Below are positions 1-7,060 of a DNA stretch of 10,084 bases, piece by piece. The translations under genes were made by a program, and so were the position numbers. This DNA is from JBEEPE01 sp041191265. Its GTDB lineage: Bacteria > Verrucomicrobiota > Verrucomicrobiia > Chthoniobacterales > Chthoniobacteraceae. The stretch covers positions 1-10,084 of the forward strand of contig JBEEPE010000089.1 in NCBI GenBank assembly GCA_041191265.1, given 5' to 3'. The stretch's first letter is position 1; every line of letters begins with the position of its first letter. The notes beneath the pieces were generated by a model, which saw only the letters and a program-made list of their open reading frames with translations, was not told where the DNA came from and searched no databases.

Positions 1-219
1 GCGGGGGTGGTTCGGGGGGGGGTGGGGGGGGTGGTTTGGACGGGGCGTGCTGAGGATGCGATTTCGGTGAATGAGGCGGGGGTGGATCGGACGGAGTGGG
101 TGGATGCGGCGGGGGTGCGGATTTATTCGCGAAAGGTTAAGGATGCTGGGGGCTGGCGGGAGGAGCGGGTCGTGCGGTTGGTGCCTGGAAAGTTTGTGGT
201 GGTTCGTCCAGCTTCGTAG
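1..219 (+). CDS. C-terminal end of an unidentified protein (partial)
   Basis: The frame is open from the left edge to a TAG stop at 217-219, giving about 72 residues of the end of a longer gene. It begins with a Gly/Val-rich stretch encoded by long G runs, then a more protein-like segment containing VDRTEWVDAAGVRIYSRKV and ending LVPGKFVVVRPAS. That tail, with alternating charged and beta-branched residues, looks like the last beta strands of a globular domain. I recognise no family or catalytic motif. The G-ending codon preference matches the next + strand gene, but because the whole top strand is G-rich this is weak support. The stop is 29 bases before the probable ATG of the FAD oxidoreductase, so the two may be co-transcribed. 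A GTG at position 7 could open a short ORF, but a gene continuing from outside the window is more likely. Confidence 0.5.
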   Translation, partial: AGVVRGGVGGVVWTGRAEDAISVNEAGVDRTEWVDAAGVRIYSRKVKDAGGWREERVVRLVPGKFVVVRPAS

Positions 220-248
220 GCGGCGTGGGCTCTGCTTTTCGGTGGAGC

Positions 249-2378
249 ATGACGCGTTTTTTTGACAGGCAGATTGGTCGATGGGGTTTGGGGGCGGTGC
301 GCTGGTTAATGATTGGGGGACTGGGGCCGGCAAGGGTTTGTGGGGCTGAGCGGGAGGTGGATGTGGTGGTGTACGGTGGGACGGCTGCGGGGATTGCTGC
401 GGCGGTGCAGGTGAAGCGGATGGGTCGGAGTGTGGTGGTGATTGAGCCGAGCGACCGGATTGGGGGGCTGACGACGGGGGGCTTGGGGCAAACCGATATT
501 GGGAATAAGGCGGCGATTGGCGGGATTGCGCGGGAGTTTTATCAGGGGGTTCGGCGTTACTACGACGATCCGCAGGCGTGGAAATGGCAGAAGCGGGAGG
601 AGTACAAGGACAACGGGCAGACGCGAACGGATCGGGAGGAACCGGCGATGTGGACGTTTGAGCCGTCGGCGGCGTTGACGGTTTTACAGGGGTGGGTGCA
701 ACGGGACGGGATTGAGGTGATTTACGGGAGGCGGTTGGATCGGTCGGGGGCGACGCGCTCGGGCGAGCGTGGGCGAGGGGTTGAGTGGGAGGGGGGGCGG
801 ATTCGGCGTATTCTGCTAGAGGGTGGGGATTCGTTTCGTGCGTTGCAGTTTATTGACGCGGGGTATGAGGGGGACTTGGCGGCGGTGGCGGGTGTTTCAT
901 ATGTGGTTGGGCGTGAGGCGAACGCGGAGTTTGGCGAGACGTTGAATGGTGTGCAGGTACGGAATGCCAAGCATCATCAGTTGGTGCCGGGCGTTTCGGC
1001 GTATCGGATTGCGGGTGATGCAGGCAGCGGGCTTCTTCCGGGAATCGACCCGAAGGGTCCTGGTGAAGAGGGTGCGGGCGATGCGCGGGTGCAGGGCTAC
1101 TGTTTTCGGATGTGTTTAACGGATCATCCGGACAACCGGATTCCGTTTGCGAAGCCGGCGGGTTACGAGCCATTGCGGTATGAGTTGTTGTTGAGAAACT
1201 TCGAGGCGGGTGAGCGTGGGATGCCGTGGATTAACTCGCCGATGCCGAATCGGAAGACGGACACCAACAATCGCGCCGGATTTTCAACCGATTTTATCGG
1301 ACAGAATTATGCGTATCCGGAGGCTTCGTATGCGGAGCGGGAGCGGATTGTGGCGGCCCATCTTGAGTATCAGCAGGGGCTGATGTGGACGTTGGCGAAT
1401 CACGATCGGGTGCCGGCGGGTATTCGGAAAGAGTTTGCGCGGTGGGGTATGTGCAAGGACGAGTTTAGGGATGGAGCTGGTTGGCAGAAGCAGTTGTACA
1501 TTCGCGAGGCGAGACGTATTCGCGGGATGCTGGTGATGCATCAGGGGCACTGCCAGGGACGTGAGCGTGCTGCCGACCCGGTTGGGATGGCGGCGTACAC
1601 CATGGATTCGCACAACGTGCAGCGGTACGTGGATGCGGAGGGGTTTGCGCGGAATGAGGGTGACGTTCAGGTTGGAGGTTTTCCTCCGTATCCGATTGGG
1701 TACGGGGCGATTCTTCCGAAGGCGTCGGAGTGTTTGAATCTGTCGGTGCCGGTTTGTTTGAGCGCGACGCACATCGCGTTTGGGTCAATCCGGATGGAAC
1801 CGGTTTTTATGGTGCTGGGTCAATCGGCGGCGACGGCGGCGGTTTTGGCGATTGAGAGTGGCAAACCGTTACAGGGGGTGGATCGGGCGCGGCTGAACGA
1901 GCGATTGTTGGCGGACAAGCAGGTGTTGGAGTGGAAAGGCGGGGGTGGTTCCAGCGAGCGGGTGGAGTTGAAGGGGGCGCATCAGGATGATCCGGCCGCA
2001 GGGCTTGAAGGCTTCCAGAATCACAGCGTTGCGGCGAAGAGCTTTGTTGGTGTGGGATATCGTCACGATGGAAACGAGGGGAAGGGTGCGCAGCGCGCCG
2101 TTTTCAAGGTGATGTCCAAAGCCGCTGGGAGGTATGAGGTCCGGCTTTGGTATCCGCCGAACGCCAATCGCGCGACGAACGTGCCGGTGAGTGTGAAATC
2201 GGCTGCGGGGGAAAAGCGGATGGTGATTGATCAGCGGCGCGTGGAAGCGGCGGGAGCGTTCCGAGTGTTGTGCACGGTGGAAGTTGCGGGGGGCGAGACC
2301 GTTGAGGTGACGGTGTCCAATGCCGAGACGGATGGCTACGTCGTGGTGGATGCGGTTGAGCTCAATCCTGTGAAGTGA
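249..2378 (+). CDS. Secreted FAD-dependent oxidoreductase with C-terminal golvesin/xanthan-lyase-like domain
   Basis: About 709 residues from ATG 249; a GTG at 225 would add eight. I prefer ATG 249 because it gives a basic start followed by a hydrophobic stretch ending ARVCGAE, a probable export signal. No convincing Shine-Dalgarno decides it. Residues 37-66 form an N-terminal Rossmann dinucleotide-binding fold: VDVVVYGGTAAGIAAA with the glycine motif at 43-48, ending in the acidic residue of VVVIE that typically binds the ribose. IGGLTTGGLG follows at 71-80. This pattern is typical of the FAD_oxidored family (PF12831-like). Conserved-looking motifs later include VGGFPPYPIGYGAILP and FMVLGQSAATAAVLA, the latter resembling the C-terminal FAD-contacting helix. 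Residues about 572-709 look like a golvesin/xanthan-lyase C-terminal beta-sandwich: FVGVGYRHDGNEGKG, GRYEVRLWYPPNANRATNVP, VVVDAVEL. Such proteins are common in polysaccharide-degrading PVC bacteria and Bacteroidetes. The substrate is unknown. It converges on the dehydrogenase at 2477-5875. Confidence 0.93.
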   Translation: MTRFFDRQIGRWGLGAVRWLMIGGLGPARVCGAEREVDVVVYGGTAAGIAAAVQVKRMGRSVVVIEPSDRIGGLTTGGLGQTDIGNKAAIGGIAREFYQGVRRYYDDPQAWKWQKREEYKDNGQTRTDREEPAMWTFEPSAALTVLQGWVQRDGIEVIYGRRLDRSGATRSGERGRGVEWEGGRIRRILLEGGDSFRALQFIDAGYEGDLAAVAGVSYVVGREANAEFGETLNGVQVRNAKHHQLVPGVSAYRIAGDAGSGLLPGIDPKGPGEEGAGDARVQGYCFRMCLTDHPDNRIPFAKPAGYEPLRYELLLRNFEAGERGMPWINSPMPNRKTDTNNRAGFSTDFIGQNYAYPEASYAERERIVAAHLEYQQGLMWTLANHDRVPAGIRKEFARWGMCKDEFRDGAGWQKQLYIREARRIRGMLVMHQGHCQGRERAADPVGMAAYTMDSHNVQRYVDAEGFARNEGDVQVGGFPPYPIGYGAILPKASECLNLSVPVCLSATHIAFGSIRMEPVFMVLGQSAATAAVLAIESGKPLQGVDRARLNERLLADKQVLEWKGGGGSSERVELKGAHQDDPAAGLEGFQNHSVAAKSFVGVGYRHDGNEGKGAQRAVFKVMSKAAGRYEVRLWYPPNANRATNVPVSVKSAAGEKRMVIDQRRVEAAGAFRVLCTVEVAGGETVEVTVSNAETDGYVVVDAVELNPVK

Positions 2379-2380
2379 GC

Positions 2381-2402
2381 ATCCCCCCTGAGGGAGGGGG
2401 AT
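2381..2402 (+). terminator. Hairpin after the FAD oxidoreductase gene, possible terminator
   Basis: ATCCCCC (2381-2387) is perfectly complementary to GGGGGAT (2396-2402), giving a 7-bp stem with an 8-base loop three bases after the TGA stop. An alternative register pairs CCCCCT (2384-2389) with AGGGGG (2395-2400). No T run follows on either strand, so it is not a classical intrinsic terminator. Its place between two convergent genes suggests transcription termination or mRNA 3'-end protection for one or both. Confidence 0.45.
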
Positions 2403-2411
2403 TCAATCGGA

Positions 2412-2457
2412 GGCGTAGGGATTACCGGCATTGCTCTACGCCGGTTTGCGGGCGTAG
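2412..2457. repeat. GGCGTAG / CTACGCC / GGCGTAG interleaved inverted repeat
   Basis: The heptamer GGCGTAG occurs at 2412-2418 and 2451-2457, and its exact complement CTACGCC lies between them at 2436-2442. The central copy can pair with either flank: loop of 17 bases to the left, 8 to the right. A third option is ACCGGC (2424-2429) with GCCGGT (2440-2445), which overlaps the central copy. The structures are therefore mutually exclusive. They sit in the gap between convergent genes, 35-80 bases past the + strand stop and 20-65 past the - strand stop, where a bidirectional termination or RNA-stability element is plausible. No T tract follows on either strand. Confidence 0.5.
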
Positions 2458-2476
2458 GTGCGCCCACCCGTTGCGA

Positions 2477-5400
2477 TCAGTTTTTGGGAGGGGCGGGTTT
2501 CGTGGCGAGGAACTCGACGAGGTCACGGAGTTCTTTTTTGGACAGGATGTTATCGAGGTGCTCCGGCATCGAGGAGGGGATCCGGTCGCGGCGTTTGATT
2601 TGCGTTACTGGAATGTCTTTTGTGGTTTGCGATCCGAGGGGGGTGAGTGTCAGCGTGGTGGCGGTTTCTGTGACCACTACTCCTGCGACGAGTGAGTTGT
2701 CTTCGAGGGTTACCGCCACGTTTTCGTAGCCTTTGGCGAAGGTTGCGTTGGGGTAAAGGATGGCGCGAAGGATGTACTCGCGGTCGTGTTGTTGACCGAG
2801 GTCATCGAGCGCTGGCCCGACGTCGCCTCCGGTGCCGCTGTGTTTGTGGCAGCGGAAGCAGCCTGCTTCGTCCTTTTCGCGGAAGATGTTCCTTCCGGAG
2901 GAGGAATCGCCGCCGTCGAGGCATTCGCGGAACTTGGCGAGATCGTCGCCTGACTTTCTCATTTTATCGTACTTTTTGAGGAGTTCCTTGAGTGCGGGCG
3001 TGCCGCGTTTTGACGCGGCCTCGAGGAGGTCGAGCGATGCGCCGCTTGGTAGGCTGCCATCGACGAGAGATTGCATCTGGGTTTCCAGAAGTTCGTCCGC
3101 TTCCTTGGATTTCATTTGGAGAAGGTTGGCGAAACAGATTTGGCGTTGGCGAACATCTCCGGAGGCCAAGATGGATGACATCAGGCTGATGGCCTGAGTC
3201 GCTTTCAGCTTTGTCAGGAGGCGACACGCTTCGGAGCGAAGCTCGGGCTCTTTTGCTGCGAGTGCTGCGGTGATGAGGTCGGGGAGTCTTGACGAAAGCG
3301 CTGAGGGGACTTGGCGCAGCGCAATGGCTTTCACGGCACCGGCTTCGGTTTCCTTGCTGAGGATTGACTCGATCAGTGCCGGCAAGGCGGGCGATTTCAT
3401 CGTGGCGGCGGTCTCAATTGCAGCCTGTCGAACGGCAAGTTGTGGGTCGCTTAAGAGGCTGGGGATACGGGCTTCGAGTGCGGCTCGAACGGGTGCGTCA
3501 TCGCGTTTTCCTTTGGTGGGCCACCATTTCCCGAGGAAGAGATCGCGTCCATCCTCGGGCTTCCATGAGCGGAGGGCCGTGAGCGCTTCGATTCGGGCCG
3601 ATTCTTGGAGTTGGGTATCGGCTGCGATGCCAATGAGGGCGTCAGCATTTTTCTGGGTCCCGAGGTGGTGGTGGGCGGCGGCGGCGCGCTGGAGCACCGG
3701 TTTCGGGAGGTCGCTTCGTGATGCGAGTGCGGCAAGCTTCGGGAGCGCGGAATCAATGGGCAGGTCGTAAATGGCTCGAGCTGCCTCGGTGCGAACCGCA
3801 GGGTCTGAGTCGTTCAGGAAGGCCGCAATGTCGGGAGCAGCCTGCCGTCGCAGGGCTAGCACTGCGGCGAGACGCACCGCGCTGGATTCTTGGAGCGTCA
3901 TGACTGACAGGACCTTAGAGGGCGCGCAGGCGGCGAGGGCAACGACGCGGGCGTGGCGCAGGTGTGCGTCGTCGGTGTTTGATTGGCGAATGATTTCGAG
4001 AAGGGTGGGGACCAAGTCGGCGTCGGGGCTGTGGCGAAGAGCCAGTGCGGCGTGGAAAGCAACTCGGGCTTCGGAAGAGGCGAGGAGCGGGGCAATTTCG
4101 CGACTGATGTTTTTGGTTTTCAGGTCTGCGAGCGTTCTGAGCGCCTGCGTTTTGGTCTCTGCCTCTGGGTGGTTCAGCAGGTCGAGGAGAAGTGGGCGAA
4201 CGGATTCGGGGTTGGTGCGTCCGATTTGGCCGAGTGCCCATGCTGCGTGGTAGCGCGCGAAAGGCTTCTCACCGGTGGTTTTGAGGACTGGTGTGAGGAT
4301 TGCCAGAGCGTCTTCTCGATTCGCGATTGCGAACTGCGCTTTTTGTCGGACGCGTTGGTCCGCGTGCGCCAAGAGCGTGGTCAGTCGGGGAGCATCCAGA
4401 GTTTTGAAATCTGAACCGAGAATGCTGACGGTTTCCCGAACCAGCTCGGATTGATCTACTTCGGGGGCGTGGATACGGAAGATTCGTCCGGAGGAGGTTT
4501 TCTCAAATCCGTGGCCCCACTCGGTCATGTAGAGGCCGCCATTTGGTGCGAATGCCACATCTGAGATGTACATCCCGCCCCACGCGATTTTCCCATTCAT
4601 TTCCTTGGTGGAGTTGTCGAGCAGCACTTGCTGGGGGAGCTCTGGGGCGTAGGACGCACCGGACGGGTTGATTCGGAACGCTCGGACGCCTCCGGGGAAA
4701 TCACACATGAAGAAGTGTCGATCGTACTGTTGGGGAAGGCCGGTGCCGGGGTAGTAGGCAACTCCGGAGGGGCCGTGTCCGATGAGCACGACGGGAGGGA
4801 GGACTGCGGGAGCTTTTTTGCCGGCGTCAGGGGTCCAAAGTCCTTCGGTGTTCCAGACACCGAGTTTGGGTTCACGCACGAACTGGTAGTGGAAGCGCCA
4901 TCCGTAGTCCGCCTCGGGCACGACGTGGATCCAGCGCGATTTATCTCCACCGTCTGCGTTGTTGTCGCCGGTGAACAGGTCACCGAGTTCGTTGAAGGCG
5001 AGGGAGTCTGGGTTGCGAAGGCCCTTGGCGACGAGTTCGAGATTGGAACCGTCGGGCCAGCAGCGGAGGACGCCACCGGTTGAGAGGAGTTCGATGCGTC
5101 CGCCTTCTTTGGTGGGGATGTTTGCGCCGCAGTCTCCGACCGAAAAATAGAGGCGGCCGTCGGGGCCCGTTTTGAGGCCGTGCGCGTCGTGTCCGCTGAA
5201 GACGATGTGGACGCCGAGTCCGTCGACGATGGGTGTTGCGGCGCCTTGGTTGTCGATGTGCCAGATTTTGGGAGCGCAGATGACTCGGAAACCGTCGTCG
5301 GAGACGGTGACGCCGGCAGCAATCATATCGGCGAGGGTGTTGAATCCGGAGTGCGCGATGGATGCGGAGTCGGCGCGGCCTTTGCCGGTGGTGTCGGAGA

Positions 5401-5875
5401 GCACGGAGACGCGGTCTTTTTCGACTTCGAGATCTCGCCAATCGAAGGTGCCGTCTTTGTTGTGATCGATTTCTTTTCCGGTGGGTTTCATTCCCGCGTT
5501 GGGTGGGAAAGTTTTTTTGAGGAAAGCGATGCGGTCTGCGACGGAAGTCAGGCCGAGGGTGGCGGGAATCCAGTTTCGTTCGCCGGAGGAGTAGGAGCGG
5601 ATGTCTGGCACTGAAGATTTGCGACGGAAGCTTTCTGCGACGAAGGCTCGGCCACGGTCGTCGAATGCGAGGGCGACGGGGTTGAAGAGCATGGGTTCGG
5701 AGGCCCATGTGTCCATTAGGAGACCTGGAGCGAGAGTGGTGTTTTTGATGACGGTTTCGGGTGGCGGCGCGGTGGGGGCGGGTTTGGGTTTGTCACCGGA
5801 GGGGGGCGCGGTTTCGGCGAGGGTGGTGAGGGTCGGGAAAGTGGAAAGCAGGGCGACGCGGAGGAGGTGTTTCAT
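2477..5875 (-). CDS. Secreted PVC-type membrane-bound dehydrogenase: beta-propeller, HEAT repeats, C-terminal heme-binding CxxCH domain
   Basis: About 1132 residues from ATG 5875. An upstream TTG at 5917 would add 14 residues before the signal peptide, so I reject it. MKHLLRVALLSTFPTLTTLA is a Sec signal; a Pro-rich linker follows. Residues about 35-480 form a glucose/sorbosone-dehydrogenase-like beta-propeller with blade motifs such as NPVALAFDDRGRAFVAE, GLKTGPDGRLYFSVGDCG, NPDSLAFNELGDLFTGD and ISDVAFAPNGGLYMTEWG. This matches the Pirellula/Verrucomicrobium dehydrogenase domain TIGR02604. About 490-960 is an Ala/Leu-rich HEAT-like helical repeat array. The end is a cytochrome c-type domain (TIGR02603-like): CFRCH at 1006-1010 (bases 2846-2860), then GDVGPALDDLG, with Met1103 in SSMPEHLDN a candidate distal ligand. 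Family knowledge suggests oxidation of a sugar or alcohol in the periplasm with electrons passed through the heme; the substrate is unknown. It lies 65 bases downstream of the phosphoesterase, probably in one operon. Confidence 0.95.
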   Translation of the reverse strand: MKHLLRVALLSTFPTLTTLAETAPPSGDKPKPAPTAPPPETVIKNTTLAPGLLMDTWASEPMLFNPVALAFDDRGRAFVAESFRRKSSVPDIRSYSSGERNWIPATLGLTSVADRIAFLKKTFPPNAGMKPTGKEIDHNKDGTFDWRDLEVEKDRVSVLSDTTGKGRADSASIAHSGFNTLADMIAAGVTVSDDGFRVICAPKIWHIDNQGAATPIVDGLGVHIVFSGHDAHGLKTGPDGRLYFSVGDCGANIPTKEGGRIELLSTGGVLRCWPDGSNLELVAKGLRNPDSLAFNELGDLFTGDNNADGGDKSRWIHVVPEADYGWRFHYQFVREPKLGVWNTEGLWTPDAGKKAPAVLPPVVLIGHGPSGVAYYPGTGLPQQYDRHFFMCDFPGGVRAFRINPSGASYAPELPQQVLLDNSTKEMNGKIAWGGMYISDVAFAPNGGLYMTEWGHGFEKTSSGRIFRIHAPEVDQSELVRETVSILGSDFKTLDAPRLTTLLAHADQRVRQKAQFAIANREDALAILTPVLKTTGEKPFARYHAAWALGQIGRTNPESVRPLLLDLLNHPEAETKTQALRTLADLKTKNISREIAPLLASSEARVAFHAALALRHSPDADLVPTLLEIIRQSNTDDAHLRHARVVALAACAPSKVLSVMTLQESSAVRLAAVLALRRQAAPDIAAFLNDSDPAVRTEAARAIYDLPIDSALPKLAALASRSDLPKPVLQRAAAAHHHLGTQKNADALIGIAADTQLQESARIEALTALRSWKPEDGRDLFLGKWWPTKGKRDDAPVRAALEARIPSLLSDPQLAVRQAAIETAATMKSPALPALIESILSKETEAGAVKAIALRQVPSALSSRLPDLITAALAAKEPELRSEACRLLTKLKATQAISLMSSILASGDVRQRQICFANLLQMKSKEADELLETQMQSLVDGSLPSGASLDLLEAASKRGTPALKELLKKYDKMRKSGDDLAKFRECLDGGDSSSGRNIFREKDEAGCFRCHKHSGTGGDVGPALDDLGQQHDREYILRAILYPNATFAKGYENVAVTLEDNSLVAGVVVTETATTLTLTPLGSQTTKDIPVTQIKRRDRIPSSMPEHLDNILSKKELRDLVEFLATKPAPPKN

Positions 5876-5940
5876 CGGATAGTGGGGAAAGTTGATTTTG
5901 TGCTGGCGGGATGGCAAGTGGGGCGACGGGTGACCTGCGG

Positions 5941-6831
5941 TTAGGGGTGACGATCGAGGTCTAGATTGGTTTGTTTACGGAATCCGGTGAGACGGAGTGA
6001 TTGGTCCGAAAAAATTTCGAGTGTGCCGTATCCGCTTTGTTCGGGGGCTTGGCCTTCGACCATGGCGACGAGGGTGCAGTAGTGGATTCCGTTGATGAAT
6101 GCGTAGTCGTTGGCGTGAGAGTGGCCTTGGAACACGGCGGTGACTTTGCCGGAGCGCTCGAGGATTTCGCGGATGGCAGCGGCGTTGCGAATGGTGTGGG
6201 CGCCGTGGGGGTCGAGTCGTTGGTGGGCAAAGATGAGAACGGGTTTGTCGGTGCTGGCGAGGTCGCGTTGGAGCCAAGCGATTTCTTGGGGCGGGATGGA
6301 TGCGTCTTTCCAATCGAAGTTATCTCGTCCGTAGGGGGTTCCGTCGGAGGTGAAGCAGGCGTCGAGGAGGACGAAGTGGAAGGGGCCTTGATCGAAGGAG
6401 GAGTAGGTTTGGGGGTTACAGCCAGAGTGGTGGATGAACTCTTCTTTGGTGAGTGAGCTGACGCAATGATTGCCGAGGATGTAGTGGACGGGGGCGTTTG
6501 CTTTTCGGATGGCGGTGTTTACTTCTCTGAGCCAGTGGATTTCAACTTCGGCGGAGGGGGCTTTGTCGATGAGGTCGCCGAGTTCGACGACGAAATCGAT
6601 TTGGGATTGGTTGAAGCGCTCGACGCATTCCGCGAGTTTGCCGAGGGTATCGCGGTAGTGGCGGCTGCCTCTGGGTGGCTTGTCGGCGTAATGGAGGTCG
6701 GTGAGGAGGCCGATGCGCAGGACGGGTTTTGCTGGGGTATTTGCAAGAAGTCCGGTTGCGGAGGCGAGGTAGAGGGCACCGCGGGAGAGGAAGTGGCGGC
6801 GTGAGGTGCCGATTGATTTGTCCGAATGCAT
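5941..6831 (-). CDS. Tat-exported calcineurin-like metallophosphoesterase
   Basis: 296 residues from ATG 6831. A TTG at 6954 would add 41 hydrophilic residues, but the twin-arginine signal SRRHFLSRGALYLASATGLL begins at residue 10 of the ATG form, so ATG 6831 is the better start. The dimetal motifs of the family are all present in order: D45-x-H47 in LLTDLHY, D86 in ELGDLID, N121-H122 in ILGNHC, H203 in FAHQR, and H237-x-H239 in QGHSHAND. A full set implies an active phosphoesterase loaded with Fe, Mn or Zn. Tat export fits cofactor loading before transport. The substrate (phosphomonoester, phosphodiester or nucleotide) cannot be read from the sequence. Length is normal for secreted purple-acid-phosphatase-like members. 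The stop is 65 bases before the dehydrogenase ATG on the same strand with no hairpin I can see between them, so they are probably co-transcribed. No clear Shine-Dalgarno precedes the ATG. Confidence 0.93.
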   Translation of the reverse strand: MHSDKSIGTSRRHFLSRGALYLASATGLLANTPAKPVLRIGLLTDLHYADKPPRGSRHYRDTLGKLAECVERFNQSQIDFVVELGDLIDKAPSAEVEIHWLREVNTAIRKANAPVHYILGNHCVSSLTKEEFIHHSGCNPQTYSSFDQGPFHFVLLDACFTSDGTPYGRDNFDWKDASIPPQEIAWLQRDLASTDKPVLIFAHQRLDPHGAHTIRNAAAIREILERSGKVTAVFQGHSHANDYAFINGIHYCTLVAMVEGQAPEQSGYGTLEIFSDQSLRLTGFRKQTNLDLDRHP

Positions 6832-7060
6832 GGTTGCGACGGGCGCATGATGCGGGCCACGGTTCTGTTCGGCGTTGTTATCGTAAAAAGGGTGAGCCGA
6901 TTTCTTCACCTGCGGAGCCCGCTCCTCATTGGGCGGCACTTCTTCAAGTGCCAACGCCTTCCATCACGCCAAACATCCTTAGAAAGCCAACGATTCCGAG
7001 ACAAGCGATGGACGAGCGGGCACGATACAGTCACATGCAGCCTGATTCCCGCGTTTAGAT
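6832..7060. other. 229-base intergenic stretch with reversed base skew
   Basis: This lies between the L,D-transpeptidase stop and the phosphoesterase ATG, both on the - strand. Hand counting over 6901-7060 gives about 52 C and 36 G on the top strand, whereas almost all other sequence here is strongly G over C on that strand. It holds a hairpin (listed separately), a GGTGA/TCACC pair (6891-6895 with 6906-6910), and a GCCC/GGGC pair. Overlapping + strand frames of 109 and 81 codons cross it, but neither resembles a protein family. I see no confident promoter. It may contain the promoter and 5' leader of the phosphoesterase operon, a small RNA, or relics of a lost gene. Confidence 0.4.
6935..6952 (-). 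promoter_or_regulatory. Perfect 7-bp hairpin upstream of the phosphoesterase gene
   Basis: GGCACTT (6935-6941) and AAGTGCC (6946-6952) form a perfect stem closed by a four-base loop (CTTC on the top strand, GAAG on the bottom). It is about 100 bases upstream of the phosphoesterase ATG and about 110 bases past the L,D-transpeptidase stop. It could be a terminator-like stem for the upstream gene or a leader structure for the downstream one. No T run follows on the - strand. Confidence 0.45.

Noticed and set aside
1284..1772. 162-codon - strand ORF opposite the FAD oxidoreductase
   Set aside because: Arg/Pro/His-rich antisense frame lying wholly within a well-supported gene; no recognisable motif.
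4597..5322. 241-codon - strand ORF inside the dehydrogenase gene, in another frame
   Set aside because: It is rich in Ser/Pro/Thr low-complexity sequence and fully covered by the dehydrogenase, whose domain motifs are clear. GC-rich DNA with strong skew keeps such shadow frames open.
4980..5708. 242-codon - strand ORF very rich in Arg/His/Pro inside the dehydrogenase gene
   Set aside because: Its composition is typical of a shifted reading of a GC-rich gene, and it shows no domain motif.
5876..5940. Possible terminator or promoter between phosphoesterase and dehydrogenase genes
   Set aside because: No stem, T tract or convincing -35/-10 pair is visible, so I treat the two genes as probably co-transcribed.
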